From positions 1 through 64,000 of the forward strand of contig CAMAUX010000014.1 in NCBI GenBank assembly GCA_945861435.1: DNA of 64,000 nucleotides, read 5' to 3'. Source of the stretch: Chthoniobacter flavus. GTDB taxonomy: Bacteria; Verrucomicrobiota; Verrucomicrobiia; Chthoniobacterales; Chthoniobacteraceae. Below, piece by piece: positions 41,901 to 51,130 of the stretch. The number at the start of each line of letters is the position of its first letter. Positions within the stretch are counted from its first letter, which is position 1. Under the pieces are notes generated by a model. The model ran no database searches and had not been told where the DNA came from. It was given only the letters and a program-made list of their open reading frames with translations. A program made the position numbers and the translations under genes.

Positions 41901-43613
41901 GTGGAACTAATGGACGGTGGGGTGCGTGCTGTGAAAGCATCGGGGCCAGACATGAAGGCGCAGGTCACCAGCTTTGGCGTTGGCCCTCAGCCCGGAGGGG
42001 TTGTGAGGGGTGTGTTTGGGACGCGGCAGCGTGGGGGACGGCTGGTTGGTGTGCTTGCGGATGCGGTGTCTGGGGCTGCGGGAGGTGGTGAGGCTACGCG
42101 GCGTGTGGTGGAGACCCTTTTGCAGAATGATGCGCAGCGGCCGAAGGCGTGGTCGTCGCAGAAGGCGCTTGGAGAGTTTGTGCGGATTTTGAATCAGGCG
42201 TTGTACCGGGAGGGAGTGGAGCGCTGGGGCGGGCCTGAGTTGGTGTCGACGCTGTGTGCCGTGGTGGTGGAGGGCGGTCGGTTGTGTGGATTGAATCTGG
42301 GCGATTCGCGGGTCTATCTGTGGCGGGGGGCCGAGCTCACGCAGTTGTCGCGCGAGCATGTGTTGGAGGCTGCTGCGTTCAGCAATGTGCTCGAGCAGGC
42401 CGTGGGTTTGCGGGAGACGGTGGAGCCATGGTGGTTTGAGCAGGGGTTGGAGGACGGAGACATGGTGTTGTTGTGCTCGGGTGGAGTCGCTGGGGCGCTG
42501 GGCGAGGGCGGGGTGTGCGGGCTGATGGGAAGCCGTGCTGCGGCTCGTGCGGTTGTGCAGAAGGCTTGCGCGCAGGCGCGGGAGCGTGGGCAGGGAGATT
42601 GGAGCGCAGTGGTGATTGATGTGGCGGAGGCTGGGCGTGCGGAGTCAGGCGCGGAGTCTGCGCTGGCGCTGCCGGAGTCGCTTGCGAAGGGGCGGGTGGT
42701 GGATGGGTACGAGTTGGTGCGTCCGCTGAGCGGGGATGGGCAGGGTTGGCTTGCGCAGAAGGATGGCCGGCGGTGGGTGTTGCGTTTTGCTCCGGAGGGG
42801 GCTGCAGGCGATGATGCATTGCTGCAGGAGTTCGTGAGGGAGATGTGGAATGCGACGCGGCTGAAGGCGCCGTTTTTTGTGGAGGCATTCGTTCCGCCCG
42901 CAGCGCGGTTCCGTTTTTACGGGATGGAGTTTTTGGAGACGCCGAGTTTGCGTGTGCTGCTGGGATCGCGGCGGTTGTCGGTGGACGAGGCGGTGGAGTT
43001 GGGGCGGTTTCTTTTTGATGCGCAGGCGCACCTGCTCCGGCACGACTTGGCGCATGGGGACGTGAAGCCGGAGAATGTGCTGGTGCAGACCGATTACGAC
43101 CGTCTGCAGTTCCGCTTGATCGGTGTGGGTGGGGCGGTGGAGGTGTTCTCGGTGGCGGGCCGCCCGGCGACGGAGAGTTCCATGGCTCCGGAGCGTTTTC
43201 GCGGTGCGGCAGTGACGGAGCGCACGGAGATTTTTGCGGTTGGTGTGACGCTCTTCGAGGCGCTGACAGGCGAGCTGCCTTATGGAAAAGTGGAGCGTTT
43301 CCAGATCCCCCAGTTTGGTGCGCCGCGGGATCTGCGGAAGTTGAATCCGAATGTGCCGTTGTGGTTGGAGGCGGTGGTGCTGAGGGCGATCGCAGTGGAT
43401 CCGGAGCGCCGGTACACGCATTACTCGGAGGCGGTGTACGAGTTGGGGAATCCGTCGAAGGTGGAGCCCTTTTTTGCGGCGGATGCGCCGTTGCTGGAGC
43501 GTGACCCGCTGAAGTTCTACAAGCTGGGGTTCTGGATTCTCGCGGGGCTGGTGGTGGTGCTCGTTGCGGCGTGTGTGGCGCTGCTGTGGGATGCTGGATT
43601 TGCCGCTGGTTAG
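41901..43613 (+). CDS. Membrane PP2C phosphatase-kinase fusion with degenerate active sites
   Basis: 570-aa fusion: N-terminal PP2C-like domain (about 20-240), C-terminal Ser/Thr kinase-like domain (about 265-515) and one C-terminal transmembrane helix (544-563). The layout matches the 'bifunctional kinase/phosphatase' family. The phosphatase keeps LADA (Asp54), LGDSR (134-137) and GDW (Asp233), but the metal-binding SDG is CSGG (Gly194). The kinase keeps HGDVKPEN (Asp387, Asn392) but has Arg295 for the ATP-binding Lys (VLRF) and GVG (408-410) instead of DFG. Neither activity is assured; a pseudoenzyme scaffold is possible. GTG at 41901; ATGs at 41910 and 41952 are alternatives. It follows mogA by 49 bases and its stop overlaps the convergent gene. 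Confidence 0.85.
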   Translation: MELMDGGVRAVKASGPDMKAQVTSFGVGPQPGGVVRGVFGTRQRGGRLVGVLADAVSGAAGGGEATRRVVETLLQNDAQRPKAWSSQKALGEFVRILNQALYREGVERWGGPELVSTLCAVVVEGGRLCGLNLGDSRVYLWRGAELTQLSREHVLEAAAFSNVLEQAVGLRETVEPWWFEQGLEDGDMVLLCSGGVAGALGEGGVCGLMGSRAAARAVVQKACAQARERGQGDWSAVVIDVAEAGRAESGAESALALPESLAKGRVVDGYELVRPLSGDGQGWLAQKDGRRWVLRFAPEGAAGDDALLQEFVREMWNATRLKAPFFVEAFVPPAARFRFYGMEFLETPSLRVLLGSRRLSVDEAVELGRFLFDAQAHLLRHDLAHGDVKPENVLVQTDYDRLQFRLIGVGGAVEVFSVAGRPATESSMAPERFRGAAVTERTEIFAVGVTLFEALTGELPYGKVERFQIPQFGAPRDLRKLNPNVPLWLEAVVLRAIAVDPERRYTHYSEAVYELGNPSKVEPFFAADAPLLERDPLKFYKLGFWILAGLVVVLVAACVALLWDAGFAAG

Positions 43614-44875
43614 CGTGCGGCCATGGGCGCTGTCCCCCAGCCTTGGGGAAGGTCCGTGACGGTTTCGCGGAGGATGGTGCGGATGGCGGCGCGTTCTGCA
43701 AGGGGGAGGTGGGCGGAATCGCGGCCGGGTTCGCGCAGGGCGCGGTCGAGCAGGATGTAGACGGTTTGTTTGAGTGGGCGGGGGAGTCCTGTGAAGGACT
43801 GGGAGTAGATCATGTAGCTGCAGCGGTGGCGGAGCAGGTGGGTTTGGAGATCGAGGTCTTTGAGAGACGCGCCGTCCTTGGTGGGGCGGCGGGAGGACAG
43901 GAAGGCGGCCTTGAAGGAAGGGTCGCCCGGGACGCCGCCTTGTGGGAGTGGGGCTTCGTCTGTGAAGAGGAGGTAGCGGACGAGGTCGGCGGCGAGGCGC
44001 TGGGTTTCCGGGCCGGGGGTTTGTGTGCCGAGGGTTCGTGCCTTGTAAGCGGCGCTGGTGCAGCGGTTGATGAAGCCGACTTGGTGTTCGTGGAGGAGGT
44101 GGGCGAGCACGTCGCTGGTACGCACGGGGTAATGGTTCCAGTCAAAGAGGGAGCCCGGCTCCACCGGGATGCGCTGCGAGGTGCGGTCGGCGGTTTTGAT
44201 GATGGCATTGCCTTGGTGCGGGTAGTCTTGGGGTGCGCCGGTGACGACCCATCCGCCCATGCGGTCGGGGTGGGGGATGGAGTGGCCGTCGACTTCGCCG
44301 CGGTAAGATTTTTCGCCGCCGCCGGTGGGGCTTGGGATCATGGACTCGACGAGGAGGAGGGGGATGGCGCCGGTTTTGCGTGGGGCATGGCAGTTCATGC
44401 AGCGCTCGGAGCGTTCGGAGCGTGGGATCTGGCCTGGGGCCCAGCGATCGAGGAGGTGGAAGACGGAGCCGATTTGGGGGTCGACAGAGACGATTTCGAG
44501 ACGGCCTCCCGGGACGTAGCCGACGTAGGTGTCTTCGTTGAAGTAGAGGGCGCGAGGGTTGCGTACGGAGATGAGGCCGGTCTGGAAGCTGGTGGCCGAA
44601 AAGACGAGCATCTGCGAGGAGGCGGGGATGCGGAGGGTTTCCAAGAGGCTTTCAAGGAGGTCCTGTTCCGAGTCGGTGCGGAGTTGTCTCTGGCCGGCGC
44701 GCAGTTGTTGGAGGAGGAGGGAGAAAGGGTCGCGAGGGGTGGCGGTGTGGTAGCCGATGCGTGGATCGTGGATGCCGGGTTTATCCGCGGCATCTGCGGG
44801 GGTTGCTGCGCTCGAGAGTGCGCATAGGAAGAGCAGTGCAGCGAGGGGCAGGAGGATGCGGAGAGGGGCTGGCAT
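43610..44875 (-). CDS. Exported haem-binding protein, unknown function
   Basis: 421 aa with a signal peptide (LRILLPLAALLFLCALSSA). One CxxCH haem site, CMNCH, at 159-163 in the context RSERCMNCHAP. Further conserved-looking parts: FNEDTYVGYVPGGRLEIVS, SPTGGGEKSYRGEVDGHSIP, SDVLAHLLHEHQVGFINRC. It probably sits in the periplasm as a large monohaem cytochrome or haem enzyme with extra His ligands (several HxxH-like pairs). I do not recognise a named family. Convergent with and overlapping the kinase/phosphatase by 4 bases; its start lies at the edge of a 12-bp tandem repeat. Confidence 0.7.
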   Translation of the reverse strand: MPAPLRILLPLAALLFLCALSSAATPADAADKPGIHDPRIGYHTATPRDPFSLLLQQLRAGQRQLRTDSEQDLLESLLETLRIPASSQMLVFSATSFQTGLISVRNPRALYFNEDTYVGYVPGGRLEIVSVDPQIGSVFHLLDRWAPGQIPRSERSERCMNCHAPRKTGAIPLLLVESMIPSPTGGGEKSYRGEVDGHSIPHPDRMGGWVVTGAPQDYPHQGNAIIKTADRTSQRIPVEPGSLFDWNHYPVRTSDVLAHLLHEHQVGFINRCTSAAYKARTLGTQTPGPETQRLAADLVRYLLFTDEAPLPQGGVPGDPSFKAAFLSSRRPTKDGASLKDLDLQTHLLRHRCSYMIYSQSFTGLPRPLKQTVYILLDRALREPGRDSAHLPLAERAAIRTILRETVTDLPQGWGTAPMAAR

Positions 44876-44921
44876 GGGGGCGGCGATGGGGGCGGCGATG
44901 GGGGCGGCGATGGGGGCGCAG
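44874..44921 (+). repeat. 12-bp tandem repeat, four copies
   Basis: ATGGGGGCGGCG is repeated three times exactly (44874, 44886, 44898) and a fourth time with a changed end (44910-44921). It lies directly upstream of the minus-strand haem protein, whose ATG overlaps the first unit. A length-variable array here could shift the ribosome or promoter spacing of that gene, but no -10/-35 is obvious. Confidence 0.85.
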
Positions 44922-45030
44922 ACGCTGAAGGAGTGTGCCGGGTTGGTGGTTGGGAGGAAAGCGCGATCGGGGGGAGCGTGCTGGGAAGGATTCCCTAAGA
45001 TTAGGGCTGATGGTTGATTGACTGATTCCG

Positions 45031-48000
45031 ATGAGTCCCCTTCGTTTTCTGCGTTGTTCCGCGCTTCTGGCGGCAGGTTTTTTTGGCAGCGTGGTGCCGG
45101 TTTTCGCTGCCCAGCGGATTGTGTTTCTTGCGGGGGGGCGCAGTCACGGGCCCGGGGAGCATGAGTTCAACGCGGGGTGCCGGATTCTGGCAAAGGCGCT
45201 CAACGAGCAGAGCGGGCTGGCTGTGCAGGCGACGGTGGTGAACGGGTGGCCGGCGGATGAAGGGGTGCTGGATGGGGCGAAGGCCGTGGTGATTTACGCA
45301 GACGGTAGCAGTGTGGTGGGCAAGGGGTGGGAGAAGATGGACGCGCTGGCTGGCAAGGGTGTGGGGATCATGTTCATGCATTACGCTGTGCATCCCTCGG
45401 CCGAGCAGGGGGAGAAGTATTTCCGGCCGTGGATTGGCGGGGCGTTCGAGACAGGGTGGTCGGTGAATCCGCATTGGGTGGCGGATTTGAAGGGGTTGCC
45501 CAATCATGCTGTTTCGCGCGGGGTGAAGGGGTTGGTGGAGGCGTATGATGAGTTTTACTATCACATGCGGTTTCCGGCGGAGCGTGGGCGGGTGCTGGAT
45601 TTGGTGACTGCGACGCCGACGCGGGAGCGCATCAAGCGGTACATTAATCTTTGGAACGAGCATGGGGTGTCGGAGCTGGAAAAACCGCAGGCGCTGATGT
45701 GGGGGATTGAGCGGCAGGGTGGGGGGCGTGGTGTGGGGTTCACCGGGGGGCATTATCATCGCAACTGGGCGGTGGACGGGTTTCGCACGCTGGTGCTGAA
45801 CGCGGTGGTGTGGGCGGCGGGGATGGAGGTGCCGGCGGACGGGGTGCGTTCGCTTCCCGTGGGTGAGGAGCAGCTCAATGAGAATTTGGATGACAAGGGG
45901 CCGAGCAAGGCGCGGCTGACGGTGCCGCAGCCCGGGGAGTTTAAGGCGATCCCGACGGCGCCCGTGCCGGTGGAGCGGGAGAAGGGGTTTGGGGCGAAGG
46001 TGGAGGGTGGTGAGGCGAAGACGATCGCGGTCAGTGGGAAGGCGGCTGTGAGTGTGCAGTCGAGCGCGAAGCCTGAGGAAAAGGGTGTGGCGAAGCCTGT
46101 GTACGGCTCACCGCAGATCAAGAGCGGGACGCGTCCGCGGTTTGTGGACGTGAAGGTGGCTTTGGACAAACCGCGGGAGCTTTACCTTGTGGTGTCCGAT
46201 GAGGGGTCGATCAGCTGTGATTGGGCGGACTGGATCGAGCCCCGGTTGGTGATGGCCGATGGGCGGAAGCTTCCGCTGACGGATGTGAAGTGGAAGTCAG
46301 CGACGGCTGGAAGCGGGCGGGCGATGGTGGGCAAGAATAGTATGGGCGGGCCGCTGTTGGTGGAGGGGAAGGGCTACGGTGGAATCGGGACGCACGCGCC
46401 GTCGGTGATTGCGTATGAGTTGCCAGAAGGGGTGGTGGGATTTGAGGCGCAGGCAGGGATTGACGATGGGGGGATGGAGCGCGGCGGAAAGCCGAGCGAT
46501 GCGTGCGTGAAGTTCCAGGTGTTCACGCAGAAGCCGCCCACGGCTGCTGCGGCTGCACCGGTGGTGGTGAAGGACGATGGGGAGACGCTGGTGCCGGCGA
46601 ATCTGTTCACGGTGCCGGAAGGTTTGGAGGTGAGTGTGTGGGCGACATCGCCGATGCTTTACAATCCGACGAACATCGCTTTCGACGAGCGCGGGCGGCT
46701 CTGGGTGGCTGAGGGTGTGAATTACCGGGGCAAGCGCGGGCGGCGTCCTGAAGGGGACCGGATCGTGGTGCTTGAGGACAGCACAGGGGCGGGGAAGGCG
46801 GACCGCAGCACGGTGTTTGTGCAGGAGGCGGGGCTGGCGTCGCCGTTGGGGGTGGCGGTTTTTGAGGACAAGGTGGTGGTGTCGCAACCGCCGGACTTGC
46901 TGGTTTACAGCGACACGAACGGGAACGGTGTTTTTGAGGCTGGGGCGGAGAAGCGCGAGGTGTTGCTGACGGGGTTTGGCGGGAATCAGCACGATCACAG
47001 TTTGCACAGTGTGACGGCGGGTCCTGACGGGCAGTGGTATTGGAACCAAGGGAACACGGGTGCGCATTTCACCGACAGGTCCGGGCGTGAATTCTTCATG
47101 GGCAGTCCGTACATGATGCAGGAGATTGCAGGGAGGAAGAGCGGGGACGGGCATGTGTGGATCGGCGGGTTTCTTGCGCGGATGAACCCGGACGGCACGG
47201 GGGTGACGGTATTGGGGCATAATTTCCGCAACAGTTATGAGCAGGCGGTGACGTCCTTTGGGGATGTGTTTCAGAGCGACAATGATGATCCGCCAGCGTG
47301 CCGTGTGACGCCGGTGATGGAGGGCGGCAACGCTGGGTTCGCGTCCGTGGACGGCAAGCGCGCGTGGGGTGCGGACAGGCGGCCCGGGCAGGAGACACCG
47401 GTGGCGGAGTGGCGTCAGGAGGATCCGGGGACGATGCCCGCGGGCGATGTGTACGGGGGCGGGTCGCCGACGGGCGTGGCGTTTTACGAGAACGGTGCGC
47501 TTGGGGAGAAGTGGAACGGTTTGCTGCTGGCGTGTGAGGCTGGGAAGAACGTGGTGTTCGGTTATCTGCCGAAGCCCGAGGGGGCGGGGTGGAGGATGGA
47601 GCGGTTCGATTTTCTCACATCGAACAAGGAGAAGGAGTTTGCGGGTTCGGATTTCCTGGGGGGTAAGGCGAGTGGGGAGTTGAAGACGAAGTTTCGTCCG
47701 AGCGATGTGGCGGTGGGGCCGGATGGAGCGCTGTACGTGGCGGACTGGTTTGATGCACGGGTGGGCGGGCATGGGACGATGGATGATCGGTATACGGGGA
47801 CGATCTATCGGATTGCGCCGAAGGGTTTTCGTTCCCAGGTGCCGAAGCTGGATCTGGGGACGCAGGAGGGTCAGATCGCGGCGTTGAGGAGTCCCGCGGT
47901 GAATGTGCGCTATAGCGGTTTTGTGCGGCTCAAGGCGCAGGGGGCGGCTGCGGTGCCTGCGGTGAGTGGGTTGCTGGCGGATGGGAATCCGTACATTGCG

Positions 48001-49146
48001 GCGCGCGCGGCGTGGCTGCTCGCGCAGATGGGGGATGCGGGTGCGGCGAAGGTGCGTCCGTGGCTGGAGGCGGGAGAGGAGTGGAAGCGGGTGGTGGCGT
48101 ATCGGGCGCTGCGGCGTGCCGGGGCGGATGTGCTGGGGATGGCGGGCCGGATGGCGGAGGACAAATCGGCGGCGGTCCGGCGCGAGGTGGCGTTGACTTT
48201 GCGGGAGGTGGAGGCGGGGAAGGCGGTGCCGATCCTTAAGGGGCTTGCGGGAAAGTTCGATGGGAAGGACCGTGCTTATCTGGAGGCGCTGGGGCTTGGG
48301 AGTGAGGGGAAGGAGGCTGCGGTTTATGAGGCATTGCGAGGCGGCTTCGGTGCGCCTGGGCAGTGGGGGGATGCGGCGGCATGGGTTGCATGGAGGTTGC
48401 ATCCTGCGGGTGCGGTGGCGGCATTCCGGGAGCGAGCGCTTTCCGGGGAATTGAGCAGGGAGGCGCGCAAGCTGATGGTGGACGGGTTGGCGTTTGTGGG
48501 GCACCCGAGCGCGGTGGGTGCGATGATCGAGCTGGCGCGTGCGAAGGGTTTCCCGCTGAAGGATCAGGCCGACTGGTGGTTGATGAACCGGAAGGGGAAC
48601 CTTTGGAAGGAGTACGGGGTGGAGCAGAGCATGCAGGCTTTGGGAATGTATGATCCCGCGAAGGTGAAGCTGATGGCGGTGGAGATGCCGCCCGTGCCCA
48701 AGGATGCGCCGCAGCTTCCGGGTGCGCCGGAGATTGCGAAGCTGGCTGGGGATGCGGTGCGCGGGAAGGCGGCGGTGGCGGTGTGCCATGCGTGCCACAA
48801 GATCGGCGGGCAGGGTGTGGAGTACGGGCCGGATCTCACAACGTTCGCACGGCAGCAAACGGCGGAGGTGGTGATTCAGGCGATCCTGAAGCCGTCGCAG
48901 GACATCTCCCATGGATACGAGGGTAGTTTGGTGAAGACGACGGATGGCCTGAACATCACGGGGATGGTGTTGAGCGACGGGGATCCGCTGCTGGTGAAGT
49001 GCATGGGGAATATGGTTCAGACGGTGCCGCGCAGCCGGGTGGCGAGTGTGGCGCCGCTGGGACGTTCGCTGATGTATGAGCCCTCGCAGTTGGGGCTCAA
49101 TGCGCAGGCCATTGCTGACATTGTCGCCTATCTGCGGACGCCGTGA
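45031..49146 (+). CDS. Giant ThuA / NPCBM / PVC-type dehydrogenase / HEAT / cytochrome c protein
   Basis: 1371-aa exported protein. Signal peptide (1-26); ThuA-like glutaminase-fold domain (about 28-275: IVFLAGGRSHGPGEHEF, MFMHYAVHPS, GGHYHRNW); NPCBM-like carbohydrate-binding module (about 365-510: GGIGTHAPSVIAY); PVC membrane-bound-dehydrogenase beta-propeller (about 525-950: PTNIAFDERGRLWVAEG, NQHDHSLHSVTAGPDG, RPSDVAVGPDGALYVADW); HEAT-like helical repeats (about 960-1190); and a C-terminal cytochrome c with CHACH (1252-1256). Proteins of this build are frequent in Planctomycetes and Verrucomicrobia and are thought to oxidise sugars or bind polysaccharide in the periplasm. The substrate is unknown. 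The start gives a clean signal peptide. Confidence 0.88.
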   Translation: MSPLRFLRCSALLAAGFFGSVVPVFAAQRIVFLAGGRSHGPGEHEFNAGCRILAKALNEQSGLAVQATVVNGWPADEGVLDGAKAVVIYADGSSVVGKGWEKMDALAGKGVGIMFMHYAVHPSAEQGEKYFRPWIGGAFETGWSVNPHWVADLKGLPNHAVSRGVKGLVEAYDEFYYHMRFPAERGRVLDLVTATPTRERIKRYINLWNEHGVSELEKPQALMWGIERQGGGRGVGFTGGHYHRNWAVDGFRTLVLNAVVWAAGMEVPADGVRSLPVGEEQLNENLDDKGPSKARLTVPQPGEFKAIPTAPVPVEREKGFGAKVEGGEAKTIAVSGKAAVSVQSSAKPEEKGVAKPVYGSPQIKSGTRPRFVDVKVALDKPRELYLVVSDEGSISCDWADWIEPRLVMADGRKLPLTDVKWKSATAGSGRAMVGKNSMGGPLLVEGKGYGGIGTHAPSVIAYELPEGVVGFEAQAGIDDGGMERGGKPSDACVKFQVFTQKPPTAAAAAPVVVKDDGETLVPANLFTVPEGLEVSVWATSPMLYNPTNIAFDERGRLWVAEGVNYRGKRGRRPEGDRIVVLEDSTGAGKADRSTVFVQEAGLASPLGVAVFEDKVVVSQPPDLLVYSDTNGNGVFEAGAEKREVLLTGFGGNQHDHSLHSVTAGPDGQWYWNQGNTGAHFTDRSGREFFMGSPYMMQEIAGRKSGDGHVWIGGFLARMNPDGTGVTVLGHNFRNSYEQAVTSFGDVFQSDNDDPPACRVTPVMEGGNAGFASVDGKRAWGADRRPGQETPVAEWRQEDPGTMPAGDVYGGGSPTGVAFYENGALGEKWNGLLLACEAGKNVVFGYLPKPEGAGWRMERFDFLTSNKEKEFAGSDFLGGKASGELKTKFRPSDVAVGPDGALYVADWFDARVGGHGTMDDRYTGTIYRIAPKGFRSQVPKLDLGTQEGQIAALRSPAVNVRYSGFVRLKAQGAAAVPAVSGLLADGNPYIAARAAWLLAQMGDAGAAKVRPWLEAGEEWKRVVAYRALRRAGADVLGMAGRMAEDKSAAVRREVALTLREVEAGKAVPILKGLAGKFDGKDRAYLEALGLGSEGKEAAVYEALRGGFGAPGQWGDAAAWVAWRLHPAGAVAAFRERALSGELSREARKLMVDGLAFVGHPSAVGAMIELARAKGFPLKDQADWWLMNRKGNLWKEYGVEQSMQALGMYDPAKVKLMAVEMPPVPKDAPQLPGAPEIAKLAGDAVRGKAAVAVCHACHKIGGQGVEYGPDLTTFARQQTAEVVIQAILKPSQDISHGYEGSLVKTTDGLNITGMVLSDGDPLLVKCMGNMVQTVPRSRVASVAPLGRSLMYEPSQLGLNAQAIADIVAYLRTP

Positions 49147-49232
49147 GGCACAGAGCGGATCGGAGGCGGCAAGTGATCGGTCGACGCCTCTGGGTTGAGC
49201 GTGTGGCCGCCCGGGATCCGTTGCGGGCCTCT

Positions 49233-49250
49233 TCAGGCTTGAATGCCTGA
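49233..49250 (-). terminator. Weak hairpin after the export operon
   Basis: TCAGGC (49233-49238) and GCCTGA (49245-49250) form a perfect 6-bp stem with a 6-base loop between the convergent cytochrome and TolC genes, 15 bases past the TolC stop. No T-run follows on either strand, so termination would not be classical. Confidence 0.3.
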
Positions 49251-49264
49251 GGTGGGTGGGGGGG

Positions 49265-51034
49265 CTATTTTTCCTCGGGAAGCTGGATGCCAAGCTTTTC
49301 GAGGATGGTGCCTGAGGCGAGCCAGAGTTGGGAGATGGAGCGGTTGAGTTCGGCTTCTGCGGCGAGTTCCCGGCTTTTGGCGTCGTAGAGGCGGCGGAGT
49401 TGTTCGACGAGTTCGAAGTTGGAGACCTGGCCTTCCTCGAGGCGTCTGGTGCCGATGCGGACGGCTTCTTCGAAGAGGCGGCGTGTGTTGCGGGCGGTTT
49501 CCTGGCTCTGGCGGTTGGTTTCGATGCGGCTGAGGACGGTGTCGATATCGACGCCGATGGCGAGTTCGGTTTGTTTGATGCGGAGGAGGGCCTGTTCTTT
49601 CTGTGCGAGTGCGAGATCGCGCTGGGCGCGTGCTTGGATATTGCCGAGGGGGACGCGGAAGGTGAGGCCTACGGACCATGAGGGGGTATGGCCTGTGAGT
49701 GATTGGTTGAAGCCCTCGGAGTAGGTGGTGGATAGGCCGTTGAGTCCGTAGCTGGCGACGAGGTCGAGCTGTGGGAGGAGTTGGTTTTTGGCGAAGCGCA
49801 GGCGGACGTCCTGGGCCTCGGCATCGGCGAGAGCGGACTGGAAGTCGGGGCGGTTGGCGAAGGCGAGTTGGAGCCACAAGGATCGATCGAGTGGCGGCAA
49901 TGGGAGGGGGCGTGATTTTGCGGGGAGGAAGACCCGGGGATCGGAGGCTTGGAATGCTGGGAGGATGAGGCGTTTGAGGGCGAACTGGCGTTCGAGGAGG
50001 ACGTTTTTGGTTGCGAGGAGTTGTTCTTTGTCGAGGGAGACTTGGGCGAGTGCCTGCTGGACGTCGAAGGGTTGGCTGAAGCCGACTTCGAGTCTGCGCT
50101 GGTTGTACTGGACGAGTTTTTCGTCGGCGGCGATGGCGTCCTGGCGGACTTGGACGTTGGCGACGCCGTAGACCATGTCGAAGTAGGAGGTGATGACGGC
50201 TTGGAGGCTGCTCATCACCTGTTTTTTCCAGTTGAGGATGGAAACACGCTTCGCGATGCGGGCGGTGCGCAGGTTCGCGAGATTGGCGGAGGGGCCGAAG
50301 TCCTTGAGGAGGGGTTGGACGAGTTGGATTTGGGCGACGGTCTGGTACTCGGCGGTGACGGGAGCGGTGTTGGTGGAGAAGGTGCTGTAGAGGCGGTTGG
50401 CTTCAGCGAAAAGGCCGACACGCATGCCCCACGGGGTGCGTTGGATGAGGCTGGTGGAGAAGCGCTCGTTTTGCTGGTCGAAGTTGACGGAGCGGATGCC
50501 GATGGCGGTGTCCTCTATGCTGAGGCGGGGCAGGCCTTGGATTGCGAGCAGTTCGTTTGTGTTTTCTCTGATGGCGCGGATGCGGTCGCGTTCGAGGGCC
50601 TGCTGGCTGGTGGAGAGGTCGTTGATGTTTTCCGGGCGGCGGTTGGATTCGCGGGTGGCTTGCGCGCTGAACACGGGGTCGAAGGCGCCGACTTCGAATT
50701 GAACGCGTGCGCGTTCGGCGGCGACGGTGGTTTTTTCGATCTTGGCGTCGAGGTTGTTGGTGAGGGCGAGGCCGATGGCTTCTTCGAGTGAGAGGCGTTG
50801 GAGGGTGGAGGCATCGAACCACTCGCGAACTTTTTCAGGCAGTGGTCCCGGAGGTGTGGGGGCTGGGGTGAGGGTGGTTTTTTCCGCAGGAATTTTTTTG
50901 GGGGCTGGCTTGCGGGTGGTCGCGGTTTTTTTTAGAGGGGATGTCTCGTGGGGCTGGGTGTCAGCCGCCGATGCCGTGCAGAGGAGCGATGCCGAGAAGG
51001 CCACCAGAAGGAGGATGGGGCGTGGCAGGGGCAT
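49265..51034 (-). CDS. TolC-family outer membrane efflux protein
   Basis: 589-aa protein with a signal peptide (PILLLVAFSASLLCTASA). After a Thr/Lys/Pro-rich linker (about 30-65) come two TolC-like repeats: LSLEEAIGLALTNNLDAKIEK (about 80-100), then long helices rich in Ala, Arg and Gln (about 245-305 and 455-545), with RVPLGNIQARAQRD and EGQVSNFELVEQLRRLYDAKSREL near the end. TolC trimers form a beta-barrel and a periplasmic tunnel for export. Last gene of the five-gene minus-strand operon, 96 bases after the M50/HlyD gene; it supplies the outer-membrane exit. Confidence 0.9.
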   Translation of the reverse strand: MPLPRPILLLVAFSASLLCTASAADTQPHETSPLKKTATTRKPAPKKIPAEKTTLTPAPTPPGPLPEKVREWFDASTLQRLSLEEAIGLALTNNLDAKIEKTTVAAERARVQFEVGAFDPVFSAQATRESNRRPENINDLSTSQQALERDRIRAIRENTNELLAIQGLPRLSIEDTAIGIRSVNFDQQNERFSTSLIQRTPWGMRVGLFAEANRLYSTFSTNTAPVTAEYQTVAQIQLVQPLLKDFGPSANLANLRTARIAKRVSILNWKKQVMSSLQAVITSYFDMVYGVANVQVRQDAIAADEKLVQYNQRRLEVGFSQPFDVQQALAQVSLDKEQLLATKNVLLERQFALKRLILPAFQASDPRVFLPAKSRPLPLPPLDRSLWLQLAFANRPDFQSALADAEAQDVRLRFAKNQLLPQLDLVASYGLNGLSTTYSEGFNQSLTGHTPSWSVGLTFRVPLGNIQARAQRDLALAQKEQALLRIKQTELAIGVDIDTVLSRIETNRQSQETARNTRRLFEEAVRIGTRRLEEGQVSNFELVEQLRRLYDAKSRELAAEAELNRSISQLWLASGTILEKLGIQLPEEK

Positions 51035-51130
51035 GCGGGCGGTGAAAGGGGTGGTGCCGGTGGGGCGGTGCCGGGGTGGGGCAGGGGGGCGAGTGTTCAG
51101 CGGGGAATGGGGGCTGTCAACGCAGTGTGG

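Noticed and set aside
44757-45017. Small plus-strand gene with a GMGAAMGAAMGA repeat
   Set aside because: The repeat comes from the 12-bp DNA array; the rest of the frame overlaps the haem protein gene on the other strand and is not protein-like.
46297-49293. 998-codon minus-strand frame opposite the giant cytochrome protein
   Set aside because: Extreme Arg/His/Pro content, no domains; a shadow of the plus-strand gene.
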